From assembly GCA_964399535.1 (NCBI GenBank), contig CAYNRE010000009.1, forward strand, positions 124,001 to 188,000: DNA of 64,000 nt, given 5' to 3'. The stretch is from CAYNRE01 sp964399535 (GTDB lineage: Bacteria; Planctomycetota; Planctomycetia; Pirellulales; CAYNRE01). The notes below the pieces were generated by a model that ran no database searches, was not told the origin of the DNA, and was given only the letters and a program-made list of their open reading frames with translations. Below, piece by piece: positions 52,736 to 60,713 of the stretch. Within the stretch, counting starts at the first letter, position 1; every line of letters begins with the position of its first letter. The translations under genes were made by a program, and so were the position numbers.

Positions 52736-53713
52736 ATGCAAGTTGCTCAGCACCTGGCCAATCGCCGCCGCCACTGGGAAGCGCTGGAATCGCTTTGCGA
52801 CGAACTGGAGCGTCGGCGCGGCACTCCCGCTCGAGCCGCCCAGGGGATTCAATTTGCCTCGCTGTACCGGGCGGCTTGCGCGGACCTGGCTCTGGCCGAG
52901 GCTTACTGCCTACCGCTCGACACCGTTCAGTATCTGCATCAATTGGTGGGTCGGGCCCATAACCAGTTGTATCGGTCGCGGGGGTTTCGGCTCTGGCGCT
53001 GGGGCTACGAACTACTGGTGGCCGTGCCGCAGCGGTTGTTTCAAGACAACGCCCTCCGACTGGCGTTCGTGGTTTTTTGGGTGCTGTTTCTCGCCTCGGC
53101 AATTAGCGCCTACCGCTCGTCTCGATACGCCGAACAAACCCTGGGGCCTTTGGGAATTTCGAATCTCGAAACCAGCTTCGAACAGCCCTTGGGCGATCGC
53201 GATCCCGGAGAGCGGGCCAGCATGGTCGGTTTCTACATTCGCCATAACGCCGGCATCGGGCTGCAATGCTTCGCCTTCGGACTCTTGGGAGGCATCGGCG
53301 GGTTGGTCATTCTCGTTTCCAATGCCCTGGGGTTGGGTGCGGCGTTTGGCCACATGGCCAACCACGCCGGCCGAGACAATTTTTTCGAATTCGTCACCGC
53401 GCATGGGCCGTTCGAACTGACGGCCATCGTGCTTTCGGCGGCCGCCGGCATGCGGCTCGGGTTCGCCATGATCGATACCCGCGGTTTCACCCGGCGAGCT
53501 GCGGTACGCATCGCCGGGCGCGAAGCCATGCCGATCATGGGTACCGCCATCGTGCTGTTCGTGCTGGCGGCGCTGATCGAGGGGTTTCTATCCCCCTCGG
53601 CGGCACCGTACTGGATAAAGGCGCTGGTGGCGGTCGTCTCCAGCAGCCTGTTGGTTTTCTACTTCGTGATGCTGGGCCAGCTTCCCCTCGACAGCACGGA
53701 GGTCGGCGACTGA
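52736..53713 (+). CDS. SpoIIM (stage II sporulation protein M) family membrane protein
   Basis: A 325-residue protein with a cytoplasmic, helical N-terminal part (residues 1-95) and about five to six membrane helices. The SpoIIM-type core segments are FVVFWVLFLASAISAYRSS, FYIRHNAGIGLQCFAFGLLG, NALGLGAAFGHMANHAG and THGPFELTAIVL-like AHGPFELTAIVLSAAAG, with the His of HGPFE as in the family. The organism shows no sign of sporulation; the family is widespread and here belongs to the MoxR/DUF58 operon. It follows the RDD gene by 12 bases and is immediately followed by the next start with no spacer. Confidence 0.88.
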   Translation: MQVAQHLANRRRHWEALESLCDELERRRGTPARAAQGIQFASLYRAACADLALAEAYCLPLDTVQYLHQLVGRAHNQLYRSRGFRLWRWGYELLVAVPQRLFQDNALRLAFVVFWVLFLASAISAYRSSRYAEQTLGPLGISNLETSFEQPLGDRDPGERASMVGFYIRHNAGIGLQCFAFGLLGGIGGLVILVSNALGLGAAFGHMANHAGRDNFFEFVTAHGPFELTAIVLSAAAGMRLGFAMIDTRGFTRRAAVRIAGREAMPIMGTAIVLFVLAALIEGFLSPSAAPYWIKALVAVVSSSLLVFYFVMLGQLPLDSTEVGD

Positions 53714-54547
53714 ATGCAATTGGATCAAACTCGCATCGCCATTCGCGAGCGCTCCTATCCCGAACTGCTCGACCTGGCGCTGGTGGTCGGCCGCCAGCAC
53801 CTGGTTCCGCTGATCGGCTGGTGGGCCGTGGGCGTCGCCCCCTGGGCACTGCTCGATTACCTCTACCTGGTCGTCTGGGACCAGGGGTTCTCGGCCGACG
53901 ACCTGATCGAACCCCAAACCGTCGCCGGTTACCTGATGGCGATGACCTTGCTGATCGTCTGGCAGATTCCCTTGGCCACGGCGCCGCTGACGCTGTACCT
54001 GGGTCAGATCCTGTTCGAAGCCCGGCCTTCGCGAAAGCGCCTGCTGCGCGATTGGCTGAGCTCGCTGGGCCAGTTGCTCTGGTTTCAAGGACTGTTGCGA
54101 CTGCTGTTCATTCTGCCGGTAATTACCTGGATCCTGCCCTACTCGGTTTGGCCCTATTTGAACGAGGTATTGCTGCTCGAACGAAATCCCCTTTGGAGCA
54201 CCCGGGCTACCGGCACCACCACCTGGCGGCGGAGCCTGAAACTGCACAGCCGCTCGAGTGGAGAACTGTTCGCCCGCTGGCTGGGTGGCACCCTGTTGGG
54301 GGTCGGTGCCTCGCTTGGCGTCTGGCTGCTGCTCTGGGTCCTAACCCACCTGCTGCTCGAGTCCGACTGGGAGGCAGATCCCAGCGCCTTCACCGTGATC
54401 TTTCCGCTGTCGGTCTGGATCGTGGTCGGTTTCATGGCCGTAGCGCGATTTCTCTGCTACCTCGACCTGCGCACGCGACACGAGGGCTGGGAACTGGAAC
54501 TGCGGGTCCGGGCCGAGGCCGCCCGGCTCGAAAGGCGGTGGGCATGA
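53714..54547 (+). CDS. Polytopic membrane protein of the MoxR operon
   Basis: A 277-residue protein with about six hydrophobic helices (for example LVPLIGWWAVGVAPWALLDY, AGYLMAMTLLIVWQIPLATA, LLRLLFILPVITWILPYS, LGVWLLLWVLTHLLLES, FPLSVWIVVGFMAVARFLCY). I do not recognise a named family. Its conserved position between SpoIIM and DUF4129 genes, with the ATG directly following the SpoIIM stop and a 4-base overlap with the next gene, implies it works with the others. Charged cytoplasmic tail residues (VRAEAARLERRW) end it. Confidence 0.65.
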   Translation: MQLDQTRIAIRERSYPELLDLALVVGRQHLVPLIGWWAVGVAPWALLDYLYLVVWDQGFSADDLIEPQTVAGYLMAMTLLIVWQIPLATAPLTLYLGQILFEARPSRKRLLRDWLSSLGQLLWFQGLLRLLFILPVITWILPYSVWPYLNEVLLLERNPLWSTRATGTTTWRRSLKLHSRSSGELFARWLGGTLLGVGASLGVWLLLWVLTHLLLESDWEADPSAFTVIFPLSVWIVVGFMAVARFLCYLDLRTRHEGWELELRVRAEAARLERRWA

Positions 54548-55404
54548 ACCACCCCAGGCTCCTTGGCTGCCGGCCCTGCTGCCGCTGGCGCACGCCCTCA
54601 CTCGCCGCGCTGCTCCTGGCCCTGATCGCAATGCCGTGCAGGGCTCAATCCGAGCCGGCCCCCGACGACAATCCATTCGAGCCCCCGGGTTGGGAAGAGC
54701 CGGTTTCGCCCTCGGGCTCCGATCAAGGGGCCGCACCCGCCGAACTGCCCCAGGTCGATCCGGTTGCCGAGGTCGAGGCGGGCCGCGAGGCCCTGGCCGG
54801 GGGCTGGACTCCCCTGCCCTGGTACGACAGCGAGCACGACCTGCTCCGACCGCTCGAGATTCGCCCTCAGCGCGAGTGGAACTGGGACTTCGGTTCGCCG
54901 CTGAGTTTCTCGCCCGACCTGTTGTGGTGGATCGGTTGGGGGGTGCTCGCCCTGGCGCTGCTGCTCGTGGCCTATGTGCTTTGGCAAGCCTACCGCCAGC
55001 GGAGCCGGGTCGTTTCCGCCGACACGGCCGCCCAGCCGGCCGCCGAGCGCCAGATCGATGTCCAGGCGCTGCCGCTGCCCCCCTTGCCCGACTTGTCCGA
55101 CCTGCTCGGGGCCGCTCGGCGGGCCGCCCAGTCGGGCGACTTTGGCCGGGCCATCGTCTACCTGTTTAGTCACCAACTGGTGGAGCTCGATCGCCATCAG
55201 CAAATTGTCTTGCAGCGCGGAAAGACCAGTCGCCAGTACCTGCGCGAGATTCCCCGCCCGGCCCTCCGCGGGCTGCTGCAACCCACGCTCAAGGCCTTTG
55301 AAGAAGTGTACTTCGGTGGCTACTCGGCCGAGTCTGGCGACTTCGACCGGTGCCTGGCCCGGCTCGCCCAATTTCAACGGCTTCTCCAGGAACCGGCCCG
55401 ATGA
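54544..55404 (+). CDS. DUF4129 domain membrane protein
   Basis: A 286-residue protein with a signal or membrane segment (about residues 18-33), a Pro/Glu-rich periplasmic linker, one central membrane helix (about 125-148: LLWWIGWGVLALALLLVAYV) and a cytoplasmic C-terminal DUF4129 domain (about 180-286; ARRAAQSGDFGRAIVYLFSH, RGKTSRQYLREIPRPALRG, FEEVYFGGYSA). DUF4129 domains sit next to MoxR/DUF58 systems and probably act as adaptors. ATG overlaps the preceding stop (ATGA), and the next gene overlaps this one in the same way. Confidence 0.85.
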   Translation: MNHPRLLGCRPCCRWRTPSLAALLLALIAMPCRAQSEPAPDDNPFEPPGWEEPVSPSGSDQGAAPAELPQVDPVAEVEAGREALAGGWTPLPWYDSEHDLLRPLEIRPQREWNWDFGSPLSFSPDLLWWIGWGVLALALLLVAYVLWQAYRQRSRVVSADTAAQPAAERQIDVQALPLPPLPDLSDLLGAARRAAQSGDFGRAIVYLFSHQLVELDRHQQIVLQRGKTSRQYLREIPRPALRGLLQPTLKAFEEVYFGGYSAESGDFDRCLARLAQFQRLLQEPAR

Positions 55405-56624
55405 CCACCAGCTCTGGCCGAGAAAACGCGCGGTGGACCGCATCGCTAGTCTGCCTGGCGCTTGCGGCGCTCGCGGGCTGCAGCGAATCGCTGGAAACCG
55501 AGTACGGTCGGCGCGGCGGCGCGGCGGCGAGCAGCGTCAACGGTACGGCCGTGTTGGCCCGCATGTTTGCCGACCGTGGGCACCAGGTGGCCAGTTGGCG
55601 GTACCTGTCCCCCAAGCTAGACAGCGCCCAAACGATTGTCTGGTTTCCCGACGATCTGCAACCACCGAGCGACGAGGTGCGCGAATGGCTCGAGGTTTGG
55701 CTGAGCAATTCGCCCGGCCGCACCCTGGTTTACGTGGGGCGCGATTTCGACGCGGCTCCCGGCTACTGGCAGTGGATGAAATCGCACACCACCTCCGATT
55801 CCGAAGCCGAGGTACGGCGCCAGGAGCTTGAAGCCCGGCTCGATTGGCAAGCGCGGCACAGCCAGCTCTCGGTCATGCTGGATTGCCCCTGGTTCAGCGT
55901 CGAGCCCCTGCCGGGTGCCCGCCAGGGAAAAAACTTCAGCGGGATTCCGACGTTTACCGCAGGGGTCCATTTTCCGGCCACGCAGATCATTCTGCATAGC
56001 CGTATGGAGCCATCCCAGTGGGCCGAACCCTGGCTGTTGGCCGGCGACGATGTGTTGATCAGCCAGGAACCCTTCGAATTGAGCCAGTTGATCTTGGTGG
56101 CCAACGGGTCGTTTCTGCTCAATCTGCCGCTGGTCAACGCCGAACATCGCAAACTAGCCTCTCGGCTCGTCGATCGCTGCGGCGCGCCGGGCAAGGTGTT
56201 TTTTCTCGAAAGCGGAAACGGCGGCCCACAGATCGTCGATCGCGACCCAACGGCCGAGGGCGGCGGCCTGAATCTGCTGGGCGTTTGGCCGCTGAGCGGC
56301 GTGCTCGTCCATTTAGCGGCGGCCGGCCTGGTATTGTTGGCCTGGCGGTTGCCGATTTTCGGCACGCCGCGCGAAGAGCCGCGAGCCCCCAGCACCGATT
56401 TCGGCCAGCACATTCGCGCCTTGGGGGCCCTGCTAGAGCGGACCCACGATGCCCAGTATGCTAGGAACCGTTGCGAGCAGTACGCCGAGCTCGCGCGGGG
56501 CGACAGCAGGCGAGCGGCCGGCCAGGCCCTTGGGTCTGCCGACCAGGCGGTTGACCGAACCAGCTTGCCATCGGCCGTGCGCGGCGCCGATGCTTCTCCC
56601 CCCGCGGAACCGCCCGGGTCGTGA
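55401..56624 (+). CDS. DUF4350 domain membrane protein
   Basis: A 407-residue protein. Residues 1-30 are a signal with a lipobox-like LAALAGC (Cys27). A DUF4350-type domain follows with VNGTAVLARMFADRGHQVAS, LDSAQTIVWFPDDLQPPSDE and DPTAEGGGLNLLGVWPLSGV, then a membrane helix (about 305-325: LVHLAAAGLVLLAWRLPIFG) and a cytoplasmic tail with HIRALGALLERTHDAQYAR. DUF4350 proteins belong to MoxR operons and resemble glutamine amidotransferase-like or GldG-like domains. ATG shares its first four bases with the upstream stop. Confidence 0.82.
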   Translation: MTTSSGRENARWTASLVCLALAALAGCSESLETEYGRRGGAAASSVNGTAVLARMFADRGHQVASWRYLSPKLDSAQTIVWFPDDLQPPSDEVREWLEVWLSNSPGRTLVYVGRDFDAAPGYWQWMKSHTTSDSEAEVRRQELEARLDWQARHSQLSVMLDCPWFSVEPLPGARQGKNFSGIPTFTAGVHFPATQIILHSRMEPSQWAEPWLLAGDDVLISQEPFELSQLILVANGSFLLNLPLVNAEHRKLASRLVDRCGAPGKVFFLESGNGGPQIVDRDPTAEGGGLNLLGVWPLSGVLVHLAAAGLVLLAWRLPIFGTPREEPRAPSTDFGQHIRALGALLERTHDAQYARNRCEQYAELARGDSRRAAGQALGSADQAVDRTSLPSAVRGADASPPAEPPGS

Positions 56625-57727
56625 AATTGCCGCTTCACTCTTGGCTTCCCATTCCCTCTGCCCCCCACCTGCCGATGAGCCACGTTCCCCCACCGGATGT
56701 TCCCACCCCGATCCCCCAGCCCGGCGATCTTGGCCCGGCGTCGCCCGAGCTGATCGACGACGTCGACGTACGCCGCGACACCCCCGCGCGACGGCTTTTC
56801 GAACGCATCACGGGCGAGCTGGGGCGCGTGTTCGTCGGCCAAGACGAACTGGTCACCACCACGCTCGTGGCCCTGTTCTCGCACGGCCACGTGCTGATCG
56901 AGAGCGTGCCGGGGCTGGGCAAAACCCTTTTCGTCAGGGCCCTGGGGCGGGTACTGGGGCTGAAGTTCAGCCGCATTCAGTTCACCGCTGACCTGATGCC
57001 CTCGGATATCACCGGATCGCCCATTTTCGATCAACAAGCGGGCGAGTTCCGTTTTCGTCCGGGACCGGTCTTCACCCAACTGTTGTTGGCAGACGAAATC
57101 AACCGGGCCCCCGCCAAGACCCACGCTGCCCTGCTCGAGATAATGCAGGAGTACCGCGTCACGGTCGACAACCAGAGCCACCGTTTGGAGCGCCCCTTCC
57201 TGGTGTTGGCTACCCAGAACCCGATCGAGTCCGAGGGCACCTACAACCTGCCGGAGGCGCAGCTCGATCGTTTCATGTTCAAGATTCTGACCCACTACCC
57301 CGAGGCGGACGAAGAGGCCGAAATCCTCCGCCTGCACAGCCGCCACGAAGATTTCGACGGGCACTTGGGCACCCTGGCCACGCTGACTTCGCCCGAGGAA
57401 ATTCTCGCCGTCGCCCGCGATGCCGCGGCGGTTCGCGTCGACGAGAAATTACTCGACTACGTCAACCGCCTCGTCCGGCTTACCCGGCAGTGGCCCGACT
57501 TTCACCTGGGCGCCTCGCCCCGGGCGGGCATCGCGCTCTTGCAGGGGGCCCGCACCCTGGCCGGGTTCTTGGGCCGCGACTACGCCCTGCCCGACGACGT
57601 CCTGCAGATTGCCCTACCGGCGCTGCGCCACCGGGTGGTGCTCACGGCCGAAGCCGAAGTCGAGGGGCGCCAGGTCGACGAAATCCTCCGCGAACTGATT
57701 CGCGCCGTCGAGGTGCCCCGCCTGTGA
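56621..57727 (+). CDS. MoxR-type AAA+ ATPase
   Basis: A 368-residue AAA+ ATPase (up to 18 residues shorter if the ATG at 56675 is used). Walker A is SVPGLGKT (residues 95-102), Walker B is LLLADEINRAPAKTHAALLE (D158-E159), with sensor ATQNPIESEGTYNLPEAQLD and the C-terminal lid DFHLGASPRAGIALLQGART. MoxR ATPases are chaperones that mature or activate vWA-type partners, here the DUF58 protein encoded next. The GTG start at 56621 shares bases with the previous stop (GTGA), consistent with coupled translation in the whole operon. Confidence 0.95.
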   Translation: MKLPLHSWLPIPSAPHLPMSHVPPPDVPTPIPQPGDLGPASPELIDDVDVRRDTPARRLFERITGELGRVFVGQDELVTTTLVALFSHGHVLIESVPGLGKTLFVRALGRVLGLKFSRIQFTADLMPSDITGSPIFDQQAGEFRFRPGPVFTQLLLADEINRAPAKTHAALLEIMQEYRVTVDNQSHRLERPFLVLATQNPIESEGTYNLPEAQLDRFMFKILTHYPEADEEAEILRLHSRHEDFDGHLGTLATLTSPEEILAVARDAAAVRVDEKLLDYVNRLVRLTRQWPDFHLGASPRAGIALLQGARTLAGFLGRDYALPDDVLQIALPALRHRVVLTAEAEVEGRQVDEILRELIRAVEVPRL

Positions 57728-59124
57728 GCTCGGTGTCCCAAAGCCTGCTGGTCCTTTTGCTGCTGACGGCGATGCTTTGGGTGCCAGGGCGCTGGCTGCG
57801 CATCTTTCCTCAGGGTCGCTTGTTTGTCTTGGCGGCGCTGCCCTGCGGAGCCTCGCTGGTGCTGGTGGTGCTGCCCCAGGCCTGGCCCGTATTGCTGGGC
57901 TTGGACGGGGTCTTGCTGTTGGTGGCCCTGGCCGACCTGCTCAGCCTGCCGCGCGCAAACCGTTTCGAGCTCGCGCGCCAGGCAGGGCGCGTGGTTTCCC
58001 TGCGGCATGGCCACCGAATCGAATTGATTCTGCAGCACCGCTCTAGCCGCCCCCTATCGATCACCCTGCGCGACGGACTGCCCGCCGAGTTCCAGGCCGA
58101 TCCTCCGCAGTTTCAACTGCGCGTCGCTCCACACTGCCGTTTGACGCTGCCCTACCGGCTGCAAAGTCAGCGCCGCGGCGCTTTTCGCCTGCGTCAGATC
58201 CATCTGCGGGTCACCAGCCGGGCCGGGCTTTGGCAGCGATTGCTCGATTACCCGGTCGAGACCGAGCTACACGTCTATCCCGATCTAAAGCAGTTGCGCT
58301 CCTACGCCGTGTTGGCTCGGCTCGATCGGTTGAACCTGATCGGAGTGCGCCGGGCCAGGCGGATTGGACAAGACAACGAATTCGAGCGTCTGCGCGATTA
58401 CACCCCCGACGATAACTTTCGCCACGTCGAATGGCGCAGCACCGCCCGAAGGGGAAAGTTGACCGTCAAGGACTTTCAGCAGAATCAGAGCCAGCGTCTG
58501 GTGTTTCTTGTGGATTGCGGGCGCATGATGGCCAACCAGGCCCAGGGGCTGAGCCTGTTGGATCATGCTTTCAACGCCATGCTGATGCTCAGCTACGTGG
58601 CCCTCAGCCGTGGCGACGCGGTAGGTCTGGTGTGCTTCTCGGACGAGGTCCATCATTTTGTACCTCCCCGCGCCGGACTGCGGCAAATGAACCGCCTGCT
58701 GCACGCCGTGTTCGATCGTTTTCCCAGGCTGGTGGAATCGCGTTACGACCTGGCCTTCTCGTACCTGGCCGCCCGCAGCCCCAAACGCAGCCTGGTGGTG
58801 CTGATCACCAATCTGATCGACGAGGTCAACGCCCAGCAGGTCGAGCGCCACCTGAAACATCTGGTGGGCCGTCACTTGCCCCTGGGCGTGTTGTTGCGCG
58901 ATCGCGAAGTGTACGACGCCCTGTTCACCGGTTCGGCGAGCGAAGCGCCCGACGACTCGTCGCTGTACCGCGCGGCCGCCGCGTCTGACTTGCTCTCCTG
59001 GCGTCAACAGGTGCTTTCGGCCCTCGCGCGCGAGGGCGCCTTGGTGGTCGACGCGTTTCCGGAAGATCTCACCGCGCCGCTGGTAAACCGGTATCTCGAA
59101 GTTAAAGCCCGGCATCTGCTCTAG
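57724..59124 (+). CDS. DUF58/vWA-like protein (MoxR partner)
   Basis: A 466-residue protein with two N-terminal membrane helices (about residues 5-25 and 38-72) and a cytoplasmic DUF58 domain. The DUF58 signature is GQDNEFERLRDYTPDDNFRH followed by VEWRSTARRGKLTVKDFQQ. A vWA-like segment follows, with RLVFLVDCGRMMANQAQG replacing the usual DxSxS metal site, and LVVLITNLIDEVNAQQVERH. It starts at GTG that shares bases with the MoxR stop. It is the last gene of the operon and is followed by a hairpin. The likely role is a MoxR-dependent envelope or regulatory factor. Confidence 0.92.
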   Translation: MSSVSQSLLVLLLLTAMLWVPGRWLRIFPQGRLFVLAALPCGASLVLVVLPQAWPVLLGLDGVLLLVALADLLSLPRANRFELARQAGRVVSLRHGHRIELILQHRSSRPLSITLRDGLPAEFQADPPQFQLRVAPHCRLTLPYRLQSQRRGAFRLRQIHLRVTSRAGLWQRLLDYPVETELHVYPDLKQLRSYAVLARLDRLNLIGVRRARRIGQDNEFERLRDYTPDDNFRHVEWRSTARRGKLTVKDFQQNQSQRLVFLVDCGRMMANQAQGLSLLDHAFNAMLMLSYVALSRGDAVGLVCFSDEVHHFVPPRAGLRQMNRLLHAVFDRFPRLVESRYDLAFSYLAARSPKRSLVVLITNLIDEVNAQQVERHLKHLVGRHLPLGVLLRDREVYDALFTGSASEAPDDSSLYRAAAASDLLSWRQQVLSALAREGALVVDAFPEDLTAPLVNRYLEVKARHLL

Positions 59125-59158
59125 CGGGCACTGCGGTTCACACGTCGGTGCTGCCCCT

Positions 59159-59181
59159 GCCCCCGGTGAGTCGCCGGGGGC
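59159..59181 (+). terminator. Hairpin ending the RDD-MoxR-DUF58 operon
   Basis: GCCCCCGG, loop TGAGTCG, CCGGGGGC, a perfect 8-bp GC stem 35 bases past the DUF58 stop, followed by TAATACTT. The stem is strong; the T-tract is weak. Confidence 0.55.
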
Positions 59182-59271
59182 TAATACTTCGTGCACCCAC
59201 CAGTAGCCAAACCGGCACAGCCCCCTGGATTTGAAGAGTTTCCGCCCCGCGCCAGCGGCGATCCGATCGGT

Positions 59272-59814
59272 TCAATCGGCCTGGCGCCTTGGCGCCTGGG
59301 CGCCTTGGCGTTCGTTTCCTCCCAATCCTTGCCCCGCGCCAGCGGCTACCAACCGCTCGATGGCGTTGACCAGCGCCTCCAGCGCGGGCGGATCGGTCAG
59401 GCCGTGGGCCTGGCCAACCAATTCCAAGGTCGCCTCGGGCAAGCCGCTTTGGCGACACAACTGCCGGCTGTATTCCCAGGGAATCAACTCGTCGTGTGGC
59501 GAATGGAGGATCGCCACCGGGGGGGCAACTACCCGGGCTTCCCCCCAACGCATCCAGGCTGGCGCTAGCAGCACCAGCGGAATCTGGCCTCTCTCCAGGT
59601 TCATGGCCACCGCACCGCCCCGGCTGGATCCAATGATGCAGTCCGGGGGGCTGCGGTGCAGACAAGCCTGGGCCGCCTCGAGGGCAACGGCGAAATCATG
59701 GTCGTCCAGCGCGGGCTTATCGACCGTAAACCCCTGCTCGACCAGCCAGTGGGCCTTGAAACCGCCCCCCACCGCCCCCAGGCCATGCAGGTACAACAGC
59801 TTTGGTCGGGGCAT
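59272..59814 (-). CDS. YqiA/UPF0227-like small alpha/beta-hydrolase
   Basis: A 180-residue esterase-like protein without a signal peptide. The core shows LLYLHGLGAVGGG (oxyanion region), the nucleophile elbow IIGSSRGGAVAMN (Ser in GSSRGG), the Asp in ILHSPHDELIPW and the His in LVGQAHGLTDPP. The size and GSSRGG elbow resemble the YcfP/YqiA family of small hydrolases; the substrate is unknown. It ends in a basic tail rich in Gln and Arg. It converges with the DUF58 operon's 3' end, with 90 bases between the terminator hairpin and its stop. Confidence 0.75.
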   Translation of the reverse strand: MPRPKLLYLHGLGAVGGGFKAHWLVEQGFTVDKPALDDHDFAVALEAAQACLHRSPPDCIIGSSRGGAVAMNLERGQIPLVLLAPAWMRWGEARVVAPPVAILHSPHDELIPWEYSRQLCRQSGLPEATLELVGQAHGLTDPPALEALVNAIERLVAAGAGQGLGGNERQGAQAPRRQAD

Positions 59815-59984
59815 TTTTTCGATCCGCGGGCAAGGGTAAACCAGGAAACTTTGAGCGGTCGGCGCGGTCCCGCGCCCCTAGTCGCGAGACTCCCGGACCG
59901 TGGTTATACTCCAATCAGGCGGGCAGTCAGGGTTTCGGGGGAAGATCCGCGCAACCGCCGGTTTCGCAATAAAGGACGAGTTTC

Positions 59985-60713
59985 GTGCCCACTCTGGAAA
60001 CGTCTCAGTCGAATCCCGCCTACGGCGCTACCGACCGCTACCAGGGCGAGCAGGGTCAAGAATACTTTGCCCGCTTCGTGCGGCCTGGCCAGAACAAGGG
60101 TGCCGCGGCGGCCGACCACAACGGCGGCAAGTTTCGACCCTACGTTCGCCTAAGCGACACGGTCCTGGATTTCGGCTGCGGGGGGGGCTTCGTTCTCTCG
60201 GCGATTCCATGCGCCCGCCGGCTCGGGGTCGAAATCAACCCGGCTGCCCGGCAGCATGCCGAACAACTCGGCATCGAGTGCTTCGCGAGCATTGCGGAAG
60301 TACCCTCGGCCTGTTGCGATGTGATTATTTCGCACCATGCCCTGGAACACGTTCCCTATCCGATCGAAGCCCTCCGCGAACTGCGCGACAAGCTCAAGCC
60401 GGGCGGTCGCCTGGTTTTGTGCGTGCCGATCGATGATTGGCGGCGCCAACGGCGATACCGCCCCAACAACTTCGACATGCACCTGCACACCTGGACGGCC
60501 CAACTGCTGGGCAACACCTTGTACGAAGCCGGCTACCGGGTGCGCGAGATTCATCATCTTTGGCTCGGCTTCAGCATCACCTGGCAGCGCTATACCCGGG
60601 GGCTCGAGCGCCTCCTGCCTGGTTCGCTCCAGCGACTGGTTTCGCTGGGCTGGGGCACGCTGAAGAATCAGCGCCAGTTGCTAGCGATTGCGGAGCCCGA
60701 CCTGAGCCGGTAG
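59985..60713 (+). CDS. SAM-dependent methyltransferase
   Basis: A 242-residue class I methyltransferase (Methyltransf_23-like). The SAM site is TVLDFGCGGGFVL (about residues 59-71), followed by the acidic LGVEINPAARQHA and later IISHHALEHVPYPIEALREL and DKLKPGGRLVLCVP. The rest is helical with Trp/His-rich patches. The substrate is unknown; such enzymes often act in polysaccharide or lipid tailoring. GTG start at 59985 with AAGGACGAG upstream. Its end overlaps the end of the facing secreted-protein gene by 33 bases. Confidence 0.88.
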   Translation: MPTLETSQSNPAYGATDRYQGEQGQEYFARFVRPGQNKGAAAADHNGGKFRPYVRLSDTVLDFGCGGGFVLSAIPCARRLGVEINPAARQHAEQLGIECFASIAEVPSACCDVIISHHALEHVPYPIEALRELRDKLKPGGRLVLCVPIDDWRRQRRYRPNNFDMHLHTWTAQLLGNTLYEAGYRVREIHHLWLGFSITWQRYTRGLERLLPGSLQRLVSLGWGTLKNQRQLLAIAEPDLSR

